64,000 bases of DNA from Oscillospiraceae bacterium (GCA_017395935.1 JAFQNL010000024.1:38425-102424); one strand, 5' to 3'; numbered from the stretch's first letter, positions 18,164 to 26,737 are shown. Translations and numbers: made by a program. The notes: generated from the letters alone by a model not told the origin.

Positions 18164-19288
18164 ATGGCACCTTCCAAGGTATTCTTTACCGACTTCCGTG
18201 TTCAGATTGATCAGAGCCGTCTGATGAAGCTGACCAAACTCATGAACAGAGCTGGCGCTGACCAGATCGACTTCGAGGGCAAGTTTGTTGCCATTAAGAT
18301 CCACTTTGGCGAGCCCGGCAATCTGGCTTTCCTGCGTCCCAACTATGCCCGGACCGTAGTTGACTATGTCAAAGCCCGCGGCGGTAAGCCCTTCCTGACC
18401 GACTGTAATACCCTCTATCCCGGACGCCGCAAGAACGCTCTGGAGCATATGGAAGCTGCCTGGGAAAACGGCTTTACTCCTCTGACTGTGGGCTGCCCCA
18501 TTATTATCGCCGACGGCCTGAAGGGCACCGACGAGGCTCTGGTTCCTGTTCATAACGGTGTTCGGGTCAAGGAGGCCAAGATTGGCCATGCCATTATGGA
18601 CGCAGATATCGTCATCAGCCTGAATCACTTTAAGGGTCACGAGATGGCCGGCTTCGGCGGCGCCGTCAAGAATCTGGGTATGGGCAGCGGCAGCCGGGCT
18701 GGCAAGATGGAACAGCACAACAACGGTAAGCCCGAAGTCCGTGCTGACCTCTGCCGTAACTGCAAGCTCTGCTCCCGTCAGTGCGCTCAGGGTGCCATCA
18801 GCTACGATACTGGCAAGGCTGTTATCGACCATGACAAGTGCGTCGGCTGTGGCCGCTGCATCGGTGGCTGCAACTTCGACGCCATCCGTACCAAGGACGA
18901 CAGCTCTGCTAAGGACCTGAACTGTAAGATGGCCGAGTATGCTCAGGCTGTCTGCTATGGCCGTCCCAACTTCCATATCAATATGGTTATGGATATCTCC
19001 CCCAACTGCGACTGCCATGCTGAGAACGATGCCGCCATCCTCCCCGACGTGGGTATGTTCGTCTCTTACGACCCTGTTGCTCTGGATCAGGCCTGCGTGG
19101 ACGCCTGCCAGAAGCAGACTCCCATCCGGAATTCTCAGCTGGGCGACAATATGTCCAAGTGTGACTTCCATGATCATCATGACCACTTCAAGAACTCTAC
19201 CCCCGAGTCTGAGTGGAAGAGCTGCCTGGAGCATGCCGAGCTCATCGGTCTGGGTACTCGTGAGTACGAACTGGTCGTCATGAAATGA
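18164..19288 (+). CDS. DUF362 domain protein with two [4Fe-4S] ferredoxin motifs
   Basis: A 374-residue cytoplasmic protein. The DUF362 domain occupies roughly residues 40-185 (IKIHFGEPGN, TDCNTLYPG, NHFKGHEMAGFGGAVKN). A bacterial-type 2x[4Fe-4S] insert follows (CRNCKLCSRQC and CVGCGRCIGGC, residues about 195-235), then the second DUF362 part. A Cys/His-rich stretch CDFHDHHDH near residue 330 could bind another metal. Such proteins are common in anaerobes and are presumed redox proteins; the partner is unknown. A good RBS (AAGGAGG) and its own promoter suggest high expression, in line with its biased codon use. Confidence 0.88.
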   Translation: MAPSKVFFTDFRVQIDQSRLMKLTKLMNRAGADQIDFEGKFVAIKIHFGEPGNLAFLRPNYARTVVDYVKARGGKPFLTDCNTLYPGRRKNALEHMEAAWENGFTPLTVGCPIIIADGLKGTDEALVPVHNGVRVKEAKIGHAIMDADIVISLNHFKGHEMAGFGGAVKNLGMGSGSRAGKMEQHNNGKPEVRADLCRNCKLCSRQCAQGAISYDTGKAVIDHDKCVGCGRCIGGCNFDAIRTKDDSSAKDLNCKMAEYAQAVCYGRPNFHINMVMDISPNCDCHAENDAAILPDVGMFVSYDPVALDQACVDACQKQTPIRNSQLGDNMSKCDFHDHHDHFKNSTPESEWKSCLEHAELIGLGTREYELVVMK

Positions 19289-19321
19289 TGACAGGTTTGT
19301 AACCAACCTATACTATTAAAA

Positions 19322-19362
19322 CTGCCTCCCTCTGCATAAGCTATGCCGAGGGAGGTGTTATT
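19322..19362 (+). terminator. Terminator-like hairpin overlapping the next gene's ribosome-binding site
   Basis: Nested stem CCTCCCTC / GAGGGAGG with inner GCATA / TATGC and an AGC loop, followed by TGTTATTTTT. It terminates the DUF362 transcript by shape. The 3' arm GGGAGG is also the only ribosome-binding site for the ATG at 19366, so the folded form would hide it. Confidence 0.8.
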
Positions 19363-19365
19363 TTT

Positions 19366-19872
19366 ATGGAGCGACTGGATCGAAAGCTGCTGCTTGCCTC
19401 TGCGGTTACCGTCGTGTTGGGAATAGGGCTCCATTTTCTCTTTGATGTCTGGCCCAGTATCCTGACCGAGTTTATCGCACCGGTGAATGAGAGTTTGTGG
19501 GAACATATCAAAATTTTCTTCTGGCCGTATCTGATTGTAGGACTCTACCTTACTGGGGAAGGGAAGTGGTCAAGAGCGCCGTGGCTCGCCTCCATGATCC
19601 TGCTGTGCGTGCTGTTGCTGGCCGGCGGATGGTTCATCCATTGGAAGCTTGGGGGTGGACTGGCACTGAACCTGGCTTGGTACCTGATCCTTATGGGACT
19701 GGGTTTCTGGCTTCCGGTCAAGTGGAAGGTGGCGGACTGGTGGACCGAAGGACTTACCTGTGTGGTCATTATCCTGATCGGACTAATTATTTGCTGGACC
19801 ATTGATCCGCCAGAAATGGATCTCTTTCGGGACCTCACTCTTCAGGATACCTTCTGCCCTCTGCCTGTCTGA
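19366..19872 (+). CDS. DUF6512-like small membrane protein
   Basis: A 168-residue protein with about five hydrophobic helices and the conserved-looking segment APVNESLWEHIKIFFWPYLIVG (residues about 40-60), which fits the DUF6512 group of clostridial membrane proteins of unknown function. The C terminus DPPEMDLFRDLTLQDTF is soluble. The ATG directly follows a T-run of a terminator-like hairpin, and no independent promoter is visible in the 77-base gap. Translation from full-length read-through would depend on opening that hairpin. Confidence 0.72.
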   Translation: MERLDRKLLLASAVTVVLGIGLHFLFDVWPSILTEFIAPVNESLWEHIKIFFWPYLIVGLYLTGEGKWSRAPWLASMILLCVLLLAGGWFIHWKLGGGLALNLAWYLILMGLGFWLPVKWKVADWWTEGLTCVVIILIGLIICWTIDPPEMDLFRDLTLQDTFCPLPV

Positions 19873-19890
19873 CCAGAGGGCAGGCAGAGC
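19853..19890 (+). terminator. Hairpin at the end of the DUF6512-like gene
   Basis: CTGCCCTCTG / CAGAGGGCAG stem overlapping the stop codon, followed by a poor T-run (CCTTTAGC). Probably a weak terminator. Confidence 0.5.
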
Positions 19891-19942
19891 CTTTAGCAGC
19901 CGATCAGGAGGGCAGGGGAGAGAGAACATAGCGATTGGCGGA

Positions 19943-20020
19943 TGTAAAGTGATTTAACATTACATGGATTGATGTCTGTAAAGTAAATCGACTTTGTTAT
20001 TAAAGTGATGTAAAGTGAAT
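19943..20020 (+). repeat. TGTAAAGT repeat cluster in a 350-base intergenic region
   Basis: TGTAAAGT occurs at 19943-19950, 19977-19984 and 20009-20016, and TTAAAGTGA lies 10 bases before the last copy (TAAAGTGATG then TAAAGTGAAT). On the other strand they read TCACTTTACA. The sequence between the DUF6512-like gene and the lipoprotein gene is otherwise AT-rich without an open reading frame. Direct repeats with about 10-base spacing resemble response-regulator (OmpR/PhoB-type) operators; this is inference. Confidence 0.6.
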
Positions 20021-20080
20021 ATACTGTACAGAAATAAATGATTGCAACTCATTCTACTTATAGCTTCAATCTGCTTGATT

Positions 20081-20109
20081 TAGACGGGATTTGTTCTTTC
20101 GGATATAAT
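20081..20109 (+). promoter_or_regulatory. Possible promoter of the DUF4349 lipoprotein gene
   Basis: TAGACG, 17 bases, TATAAT. A second -10 (TATAAT at 20164-20169) with TTGGCA 21 bases upstream is a weaker alternative. Both lie downstream of the TGTAAAGT cluster. Confidence 0.5.
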
Positions 20110-20222
20110 ATTTAATTTTACTGAAATTTCCCTCTCTTGGCAGCAAAAGGCCTCTGTTTATCGTATAATAGATATAGAAACAAACGAAAAGACCTGCTGA
20201 CCATATGAGAGGAGTGAAACTG

Positions 20223-21230
20223 ATGATGAAATGGAAAACGAAGCTGTTACCTCTGCTGATGGCTCTTCTGCTGATCTTCAATCTGACGGCCTGCGGCGCG
20301 TCTGCCGCTCCGGCTGAAGATGCGATTACTACAGAACCTATGGCCGCTCCGGAAATGGAAATGGACTATGGCTACTATAACGGTGCCGTAGATGGTGTTC
20401 TGGAGGATGCGGTTGTAGAAGAGGAAGGTTATTCAACTGCGGAGAACGCCGCGGGTGAAGTGCCTGATGGAGGAACAGAGCAGGCTGTGGCTGAGACGAA
20501 GCTGGTCTATCGGGCTACTATAGAGGCGGAAGCGCTGGATTTTGACGCTGCTGTGGCTGCTTTGGATGAACTGGTGGAGAAGTTGGGTGGCTATTATGAG
20601 TTCACCTCTCTGGATAGCTACTCCAATCGCCGTTATGCCAGCTATACGATCCGAATTCCCAGCGGCAACTATGATACCTTTGTTGAGGCCTGGTCTGAGT
20701 CTGACAATTGCCAGCTTAACTACATTACTGAAGCGGTGGAAGATATCGGTGCTGCCTACTTTGATGTTGAGACTCGCCTGACGACACTGCGCACCAAAAT
20801 GGATCGCCTGCAGGCGCTGCTGGCCGAAGCGACTCTTATGGAGGACATCATTACCATTGAGTCTGCCATCAGTGAGACGGAGTATGAGATTGAGCGCTAC
20901 ACCTCTACGCTCAATCGGTATGACAGTCTGGTAGGCTTTGCTACCATCAATCTCAATCTTGCGGAAGTAATTCAGTTGACTGAGACGAAGGAGGAAGCGT
21001 ATCTCTCCCGGCTGACTCAGGAGCTCCGCTGGGGCCTTGAGGACTTTGTGGACGAGCTGGAGGATCTCTCTTTCTGGCTGGCTTATAATCTGATTGGCGT
21101 GATTATCTTTGCGGTTGTTTTGGTGGTGGTAATTCGCTGTGTCCTTCGAAAGAAGAGGGAAGGGAAGATGAGAATTTCCCTGAAAAAGAAGACGGAAGAA
21201 ACTGCTGAAAATACCGGAACTGATAAGTAA
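20223..21230 (+). CDS. DUF4349 domain lipoprotein
   Basis: A 335-residue envelope protein. A type II signal peptide ends in LTAC (lipobox; Cys near residue 22). An acidic linker (about 25-90) precedes the DUF4349 domain (about 95-270: LVYRATIEAEALDFDAAVAALDELV, RYASYTIRIPSGNYDTF, then coiled coil and YDSLVGFATINLNL). A membrane helix at about 283-305 leads to a basic cytoplasmic tail. Start is ATG 20223, 9 bases after GAGGAG; ATG 20205 lies before that site. DUF4349 proteins are membrane-anchored and of unknown function; some are linked to envelope stress. Confidence 0.87.
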   Translation: MMKWKTKLLPLLMALLLIFNLTACGASAAPAEDAITTEPMAAPEMEMDYGYYNGAVDGVLEDAVVEEEGYSTAENAAGEVPDGGTEQAVAETKLVYRATIEAEALDFDAAVAALDELVEKLGGYYEFTSLDSYSNRRYASYTIRIPSGNYDTFVEAWSESDNCQLNYITEAVEDIGAAYFDVETRLTTLRTKMDRLQALLAEATLMEDIITIESAISETEYEIERYTSTLNRYDSLVGFATINLNLAEVIQLTETKEEAYLSRLTQELRWGLEDFVDELEDLSFWLAYNLIGVIIFAVVLVVVIRCVLRKKREGKMRISLKKKTEETAENTGTDK

Positions 21231-21251
21231 GGAACGCGGACGGGAAATACA

Positions 21252-21292
21252 ACGCCCGCCGGAGCATGGGCTTCGGCGGGCGTGTTTATCTG
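21252..21292. terminator. Convergent terminator between the lipoprotein gene and ksgA
   Basis: Stem ACGCCCGCCG / CGGCGGGCGT, then GTTTATCTGTATTT on the plus strand; on the minus strand it is followed by TGTATTTCC. It serves the plus gene and perhaps both. Confidence 0.8.
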
Positions 21293-21301
21293 TATTTATG
21301 A

Positions 21302-22168
21302 TCAGTGGGGGAGCATTTCCCAGAGCTGATCTGAGAGTTGGCAAAACTCTTCCAACCCGAGCTGCTCGCCCCGGACGGTCTCGGGGAATCCGCAGCTGGC
21401 GATGGCTTGAGACAGCTGGTCCCGGCTGAGCTGGCTGCTGAACGCGGTGGTCAGCCCGTTGAGCAACTTCTTACGGCGCTGAGCAAAGGAAGCCTGAATG
21501 GTCTTGAAGAAGAGTGCTTCGTCTTTGGGTTTGACCGGGTGCTCGGCCAGGGGCTCCATATGCAGAACGGCAGAAGTCACCTTGGGGGCGGGCAGGAAGC
21601 AGTCGGACGAAACTTCGAACATGAGCTCGCACTTGGCGTGATACTGGCAGAAGAGGGTGAAGGAGCCGTAATCGGCGGTACCTGGACGGGCGCAGATGCG
21701 TCTTGCGACCTCTCGCTGGATGAGAACGGTGATAGAGCGAAAACGACCGCACTCCAGGAATTTGGTCAGGACGGGAGTGGTAATGTTGTAAGGAAGGTTG
21801 GCGCAAACCAGAGGAGTAAGACCGTCCAGATGCTGGTCAATGGCCTTGTCCAGATCTAACTTCATAATGTCGCCGGAGATCACTTGGGTATTGGGAAAGG
21901 GGGCGAGCGTTTCTTCCAAAATAGGGAGCAGGGACTTGTCCAGTTCTACTGAGACTACCTTGCCGGCGCGCTGGGCCAGCTGCACGGTCAGGGGACCAAT
22001 ACCGGGGCCTACTTCCAATACACCGCAGCTGCTGTCGGCGCCGGAGGCGCTGGCTATGTCCTGAGGAATGCTGGGTACGATGAGGAAGTTTTGTCCCATG
22101 GACTTGGAAAAGCGGAACCCGTGACGGGCCAGAAGAGACTTAATCTGTCGTTCGTTGCAGAGATCCAT
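21302..22168 (-). CDS. ksgA: 16S rRNA (adenine1518/1519-N6)-dimethyltransferase
   Basis: A 288-residue SAM-dependent methyltransferase that dimethylates two adenines in the 3' hairpin of 16S rRNA late in small-subunit assembly. Motifs: GQNFLIVPSIPQDIA, LEVGPGIGPLT for SAM binding, and NLPYNI catalytic motif, then the C-terminal helical domain. The neighbour upstream is a YabE-like gene, matching the yabE-(rnmV)-ksgA order in Bacillus; rnmV (ribonuclease M5) is absent between them here. Confidence 0.95.
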   Translation of the reverse strand: MDLCNERQIKSLLARHGFRFSKSMGQNFLIVPSIPQDIASASGADSSCGVLEVGPGIGPLTVQLAQRAGKVVSVELDKSLLPILEETLAPFPNTQVISGDIMKLDLDKAIDQHLDGLTPLVCANLPYNITTPVLTKFLECGRFRSITVLIQREVARRICARPGTADYGSFTLFCQYHAKCELMFEVSSDCFLPAPKVTSAVLHMEPLAEHPVKPKDEALFFKTIQASFAQRRKKLLNGLTTAFSSQLSRDQLSQAIASCGFPETVRGEQLGLEEFCQLSDQLWEMLPH

Positions 22169-22242
22169 AAAAGGAAAACCAGCCTTTCAAACGTGGTGTA
22201 TGATCTATCATAACAGAAAAGTTCCTGAAAGGGAAGAGGACA

Positions 22243-22275
22243 GAAAAAAGACCGGACAGCCTGAGCTGTCCGGTC
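22243..22275 (-). terminator. Terminator of the YabE-like gene
   Basis: Minus-strand stem GACCGGACAG / CTGTCCGGTC with CTCAGG loop, then TTTTTT. It separates the cell-wall gene from ksgA. Confidence 0.9.
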
Positions 22276-22286
22276 AGATCGTTTTG

Positions 22287-23318
22287 TCACACGGATTCGG
22301 AGTTGATCACGTAGGCGACCACGTCCTGACGGCCGAAGTTAATGCAGCGGTCGTGGGAGGTCATGTAGAGATCCACGTCCCAGTCGTCGATCTCGCCGCC
22401 GCAGTCACCGGCTACGGCCAGACCGTAAACGAAGCTGCCGTCGGCAGACATGATGAACATCTCGGTGCCGTAGGGGATGTAGTCGGGGTCAACGGCGACC
22501 ACACCTACCCGGGCCAGACGGCCGGTGGAGCAGATGGCGCCGGCCTTGGCGGTGTAGGCCGTGGCGTCCAGAGTCAGGGTCTTGGAGAAGCTGTAAGTCT
22601 CGCCTTCAGAAGTGGTGAAGGTGCCCTGGATGTCGTCGATGTTGGTGATGTAGGTGCTGGTGGTGCTGTAGCCTGCGGGCTTCTCAAACTCTACCTTGGT
22701 GCCGTAGGTGTAGGTCTCGTTGACGGGATCGACGGTAGTGGTCTGGATGACCTCCTTGCGGGGCTCCTGACCGGGCAGCTCGATCACACGATAGGTGGTG
22801 GTGCTGCTGCCGTCAACGCCGGTGGCGGTAAGAGTTTCGGTACCCCGGTCCATGGTAGTGTCAGGCAGATAAACGGTGGAGTAGGGGAGGGTGACGGTCT
22901 CGGATGTATAAGAGACGGTGGCCCGCTTGATCTCGATGGTGGTGGCCTTGCCGTTCAGAGGCTGATCCGGATCCAGAGAGATGTAGTCATAGTCGTTGAG
23001 CTTGATATTGTTGAGTTCCAGCACGTCTGCTACAGTGTAGTCGGCATCGGCCAGAATGGAAGAGGGAACGCCGTCACAGATAACGGTCACATACTGTCTG
23101 TGAGTGATGGACGAACTGACGACCTGTTCCTCTTCGGGAAGGGTGCTCTCCTTAGGGTCGCGAACGGAGAGAGCGGCAGCGGCGGTGTCGCCGTAAGTGG
23201 TAGCGGTAGCGGGCAGGTTAAACATGGCGACCATGGCTACCAGAGTAATCACAAGGGCCAGCAGCTGAATGCCGGTCTTTGCGAAGGGTGTACATAATTT
23301 GGGTTTGGGGTGGGACAT
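22287..23318 (-). CDS. YabE-like G5/3D-domain cell-wall protein
   Basis: A 343-residue exported protein. An N-terminal membrane segment (about 14-38) precedes two DUF348-type repeats (VTVICDGVPSSILADADYTVADVL and following). A G5 domain follows (about 155-235), and then a C-terminal 3D domain with DATAYTA, GVVAVDPDYIPYGT and GDCGGEIDDWDVDLYM, the three aspartates of the MltA-like catalytic fold. The family resembles YabE/resuscitation-promoting-factor-like lytic enzymes acting on peptidoglycan. The ATG at 23318 is set by GGAGG; the frame runs further upstream without an RBS. Palindrome GTAAC-N5-GTTAC lies about 220 bases upstream. Confidence 0.88.
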   Translation of the reverse strand: MSHPKPKLCTPFAKTGIQLLALVITLVAMVAMFNLPATATTYGDTAAAALSVRDPKESTLPEEEQVVSSSITHRQYVTVICDGVPSSILADADYTVADVLELNNIKLNDYDYISLDPDQPLNGKATTIEIKRATVSYTSETVTLPYSTVYLPDTTMDRGTETLTATGVDGSSTTTYRVIELPGQEPRKEVIQTTTVDPVNETYTYGTKVEFEKPAGYSTTSTYITNIDDIQGTFTTSEGETYSFSKTLTLDATAYTAKAGAICSTGRLARVGVVAVDPDYIPYGTEMFIMSADGSFVYGLAVAGDCGGEIDDWDVDLYMTSHDRCINFGRQDVVAYVINSESV

Positions 23319-23405
23319 AATTACCTCCTGCGAAAGGGGAGAGGGGGTGACCCGTCTCGCCTGAAACGCCTCTTGTAATTTTTGTAACCTCGCTTGACTA
23401 CGAAT

Positions 23406-23434
23406 AGTATACAACTTCTTGGATGCAATGTCAA
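23406..23434 (-). promoter_or_regulatory. Sigma-A promoter of the YabE-like gene
   Basis: On the minus strand TTGACA, 17 bases, TATACT. It gives a leader of about 80 bases before the ATG. Confidence 0.85.
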
Positions 23435-23534
23435 GAAAAAGTTTAATATCCGTCCATTTGAAAGAAAAAACGGTGCAAATCAGGAAAAATTCGTTGAAAG
23501 CACAAGAAAGTACGTGAAAAATGATACACCAATG

Positions 23535-23549
23535 GTAACAATAAGTTAC
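23535..23549. promoter_or_regulatory. 15-bp palindrome GTAAC-AATAA-GTTAC
   Basis: Perfect inverted repeat with 5-base arms, about 100 bases upstream of the -35 of the YabE-like gene and just after the MocR-type gene. Matching palindromes occur at 50624-50638 and 58397-58411. Candidate operator of an unidentified regulator. Confidence 0.55.
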
Positions 23550-23617
23550 AAAAATGAATACTACATGCGAAGGAGTTCAGCTGGCTGTGAGTTGAAAAGG
23601 ACTTCTGACAAAATTCG

Positions 23618-25021
23618 TCAAAATGTCCAATGACTTGAAAGGACGGAAAATGCCTCTCTCAAATCGTTTTCACAGAGTTTTCCATAGCCCATGACGTAGG
23701 TTGACGGCCTGTCAGTTTCTGGTTCACATAAATAATATGAGTCCAAAGGATACAATTTGACGTCTCCATTCAGAGCCAGCCTTGTAAGCTCCTTCTGCGG
23801 CAGGGGACTGTCAACGGTCATGAGAAGATGAAGCCCTGCTTCGCCGCCGGAAAAGGCGCATACACTGCCCAGTCCAGCCTCCTTTGCGCTGCGAATCATG
23901 GCTCCGGAACGCTGCTGATAACGGTTTCTGGTCCGGGCGATATGACGTTCCATGTGTCCGCGCTCCATGAACAGTGCCAGTGTGTGCTGCTCAAATGAGG
24001 GGACGGTGGAGGAGTAAAAGAGCAGTTCTTTCCGATACCGCTCCAGCAGCTTTGGAGGCAGAACCATGTAGCTGATGCGCAGTGAGGGCGCCAGACTCTT
24101 GGCAAAGGTATTGAGATAGATGACCTTTCCCTTCCGGTCCAGACTCTGAAGCGCGGGAATGGGACGGCCGGAGAAGCGGAATTCGCTGTCATAGTCATCT
24201 TCAATGATATACCGCTCTTCGTCCCGGCTGGCCCAGTCCAGCAGCTCCCATCTTCGGGTTACCGGCATGACAATGCCCAGTGGAAAGTGATGGGAGGGAG
24301 TCACATGGACCACCCTTGCCTGGCTTTCTTCCAGCAGGTCTACCCGCAGTCCCTTCTGATCCAGTGAGATGGGGTGGATCTGCGCGCCGTTGGCCTTGAA
24401 GATTCGGGCAATCTTGCCATAGCCCGGGTCCTCCAGAGCATAGCCTCCCTGTGGGCCCAACAGCTGGACCAGCAGTGTAGAAAGAAACTCGGATCCTGCT
24501 CCGACGATGACCTGCTCCGGCGAGACCTGAATTCCCCGGAAGCGGTAGAGATGGCGGACGATGGCCTCTCTCAGCTCAGGAATACCCTGAGGATGAGCTG
24601 CCAAGAGCAGGCTCTGGCTTCCGGCTGACAGCACCTCTCGGCTCAGCTTTGCCCAGGTAGCGAAGGGAAAACTGCCGGCGTCGGCACCGGAGGTGGCAAA
24701 GTCGTAGCGGTATTCCCGGCCGTGGGCGTGTTCCTCGGGCAGGGGAGGCAGCTGAAAGCCCTCGGCCTCCCGATGCGCCTCTACCTGAACCGGAAGAACA
24801 AAGTAACCCCGGCGATCCCGGCTCTGCAGATAACCCTCGGCTACCAACTGACTATAGGCTCCTTCTACCGTCACCACGCTCAGCTTCAAATCTTTGGACA
24901 GCTGTCGCTTGGAAGGCAGTTTATCCCCGGCGGCCAGTCGGCCGGACTGAATCTCTTCCCGAAGGAAACGGTAGAGCTGCTGATAGAGGGGCTGCTTGCC
25001 GGACGGGACAAATGAGAGCAT
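23618..25021 (-). CDS. MocR-family regulator (GntR HTH fused to aminotransferase-like domain)
   Basis: A 467-residue transcription factor. The N-terminal GntR winged helix (about 10-75: QPLYQQLYRFLREEI, LPSKRQLSKDLKLS) is followed by a fold-type I aminotransferase domain (about 105-460). That domain has DPGYGK, the IIEDDYDSEFR aspartate motif and NTFAKSLAPSLRI with the PLP lysine. Such proteins (PdxR/GabR type) sense PLP or amino acids through the aminotransferase domain and regulate neighbouring metabolic genes. The usual pdxST or gab targets are not adjacent; the divergent genes are spoIIIA, which are unlikely targets. It may regulate a distant locus or itself. Confidence 0.9.
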   Translation of the reverse strand: MLSFVPSGKQPLYQQLYRFLREEIQSGRLAAGDKLPSKRQLSKDLKLSVVTVEGAYSQLVAEGYLQSRDRRGYFVLPVQVEAHREAEGFQLPPLPEEHAHGREYRYDFATSGADAGSFPFATWAKLSREVLSAGSQSLLLAAHPQGIPELREAIVRHLYRFRGIQVSPEQVIVGAGSEFLSTLLVQLLGPQGGYALEDPGYGKIARIFKANGAQIHPISLDQKGLRVDLLEESQARVVHVTPSHHFPLGIVMPVTRRWELLDWASRDEERYIIEDDYDSEFRFSGRPIPALQSLDRKGKVIYLNTFAKSLAPSLRISYMVLPPKLLERYRKELLFYSSTVPSFEQHTLALFMERGHMERHIARTRNRYQQRSGAMIRSAKEAGLGSVCAFSGGEAGLHLLMTVDSPLPQKELTRLALNGDVKLYPLDSYYLCEPETDRPSTYVMGYGKLCENDLREAFSVLSSHWTF

Positions 25022-25100
25022 ACTTTCGACCTCCTGACCTGATTTGAAAGTGGTTAAAAAGTGTGTTTGATAAGTTCAGATGGAGCTTCAAACGTCCACA

Positions 25101-25129
25101 AGTATATCGACAGCATGATGGCCTGTCAA
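25101..25129 (-). promoter_or_regulatory. Sigma-A promoter of the MocR-type gene
   Basis: Minus-strand TTGACA, 17 bases, TATACT, about 72 bases upstream of the start codon, in the 274-base divergent gap shared with spoIIIAA. I found no clear sigma-E or sigma-G promoter for the spoIIIA side. Confidence 0.82.
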
Positions 25130-25295
25130 GCGCTTTAGTGTTTTTGTATCCATTTTTGTAAGGAACAGCTGTGTTTTCCCTGTTGTTTTAAAAAGATTTG
25201 TCTACTATCGACGTGAAAACGGCCTCCTGTTCCGGTTCTGGACCCGACTTTGAGCTCATAGGCTTGTCTCACGAGAGCACGGAAGGAGGACGAGC

Positions 25296-26216
25296 ATGGA
25301 GCGAAAATACGCTGTGGAGCAGGCTGTCCGGGTCCTGCCGAGAGGGATCAGGGACAGGCTCCGGCAGGAGGAAGACTGGGATACGGGGCGTTGGGAAGAG
25401 GTCCGTCTCCGGGCCGGAAGGGGGCTGTTTGTCACAGATGACACTGGATTTGAACGGCCTGTGCGGCTTGGTGAGAAGGAAATCTTTCCTGTCACCGGTG
25501 AAGACCTCCGCCAGACGCTGGAGCTTGCCACCCGAAGCTCTCTTCAGGGGCTCACGGAAAAGCTCTCCGGTGGATATCTTCCGCTGGCTGGAGGGCATCG
25601 CCTTGGGATTGCCGGTACAGTTGTCCTTCGAAATGGGACAATTCAGGCCTATCGCAGCCTGTCCTCTTTGAATCTGCGCATTGCCTGTCCGGCCGAAGGC
25701 ATGGCCCAACCGCTGCTGAGCCGGCTGATCCGGGAAGGACGTTTTCAGAGCACCCTAATCCTTGCCCCGCCGGGATCGGGCAAGACTACGCTGCTGCGTG
25801 ACCTGATCCGTCTGCTAAGCCGGGAAGGGATCCGGGTGGGCCTGGCTGATGAGCGGGGAGAGGTGGCCGCTCTCCGCTCGGGTGTGCCCCAGTTGGATGT
25901 AGGAGCGCTGACAGATGTAATGGATGGCTGCGGCAAGGGGGAAGGAATTCTCCTTCTGCTGCGCTCCATGACTCCGGATGTATTGGCAGCGGATGAGATT
26001 ACACGGCCGGAGGATACGCGGGCGCTGATTCAGGGGGCCAACTGCGGCGCGGCCTTGCTGGCAACCGCCCACGGAACCGATCCGGACGGGCTCCAGCTCC
26101 GGGAGGCTTATGCCCCTCTGCTTCAACAGCGCCTCTTTCGTTATTTGGTCACCATCTCCCGGACTGGCAGTCAGCGTCAAATTGCCGTCCAGCCCATGCC
26201 GGAATGGCGGGGGTGA
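25296..26216 (+). CDS. spoIIIAA: Stage III sporulation protein AA (ATPase)
   Basis: A 306-residue secretion-type ATPase that drives the SpoIIIA-SpoIIQ feeding tube between mother cell and forespore. It has Walker A LAPPGSGKTTLLRDL near residue 155, a downstream VLAADEITR Walker B-like acidic motif, and the N-terminal segment GIRDRLRQ-type helical domain. It opens the eight-gene spoIIIA operon; RBS AAGGAGG precedes the ATG. Expression in the mother cell from a sigma-E promoter is expected from the family, but I could not mark that promoter. Confidence 0.95.
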   Translation: MERKYAVEQAVRVLPRGIRDRLRQEEDWDTGRWEEVRLRAGRGLFVTDDTGFERPVRLGEKEIFPVTGEDLRQTLELATRSSLQGLTEKLSGGYLPLAGGHRLGIAGTVVLRNGTIQAYRSLSSLNLRIACPAEGMAQPLLSRLIREGRFQSTLILAPPGSGKTTLLRDLIRLLSREGIRVGLADERGEVAALRSGVPQLDVGALTDVMDGCGKGEGILLLLRSMTPDVLAADEITRPEDTRALIQGANCGAALLATAHGTDPDGLQLREAYAPLLQQRLFRYLVTISRTGSQRQIAVQPMPEWRG

Positions 26217-26716
26217 GACTGACCGGAAAGCTGCTGATCCTGCTGGCCTTTCTCTGGCTGGGTGGAGAGCGGATGCTCTGGTATCAGAAACGATGCAGCC
26301 TGCTCAGTGATCTGATCGGCAGTGTTCAGATCATGATCTCTGAGCTCACCTCCCGGGAGACAGATACAGTGACGCTCCTTCGACTGGCAGGGGAGGGAGA
26401 ACGCGCGTGTGCCGCTTTCTTTCTTCGCTGCGCCGAAGAGGCGGAGCGAATGGAGGAGGGTAGTTTTTCCTGTCTGTGGGACCGGTCACTGGAAAATGCA
26501 AAGCTCCCCTTGGGGGACTGGGAGCGTCGTCTGCTGAGCCGGGCCGGACAGATTATCGGCCGCTACGATGGCAGAGAGCAGGCCAGACTTCTGACAGCTC
26601 TGAACTGCCAACTGGAGCGCTGCCTTGTCCTCGCCCGGGAGGAGGAGAAGGAACGGGGGAAGCTTGCTCTGACCCTGAGCTGCTGCGCAGGGCTCATGCT
26701 GATCCTGCTGCTGTGA
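26204..26716 (+). CDS. spoIIIAB: Stage III sporulation protein AB
   Basis: A 170-residue protein with one N-terminal and one C-terminal membrane segment (about 7-23 and 152-170) and a helical domain between them, resembling type II secretion GspF-like folds. SpoIIIAB is part of the channel platform. ATG 26204 overlaps spoIIIAA by 13 bases; GTG 26213 with a four-base overlap is also possible. Confidence 0.9.
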   Translation: MAGVRLTGKLLILLAFLWLGGERMLWYQKRCSLLSDLIGSVQIMISELTSRETDTVTLLRLAGEGERACAAFFLRCAEEAERMEEGSFSCLWDRSLENAKLPLGDWERRLLSRAGQIIGRYDGREQARLLTALNCQLERCLVLAREEEKERGKLALTLSCCAGLMLILLL

Positions 26717-26737
26717 AATGACAAAGGAGTGGACAAG

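Noticed and set aside
22155-23297. 380-codon plus-strand frame over the YabE-like gene
   Set aside because: Val/Gly-rich shadow without RBS; the minus-strand product has G5 and 3D domains and a perfect promoter.
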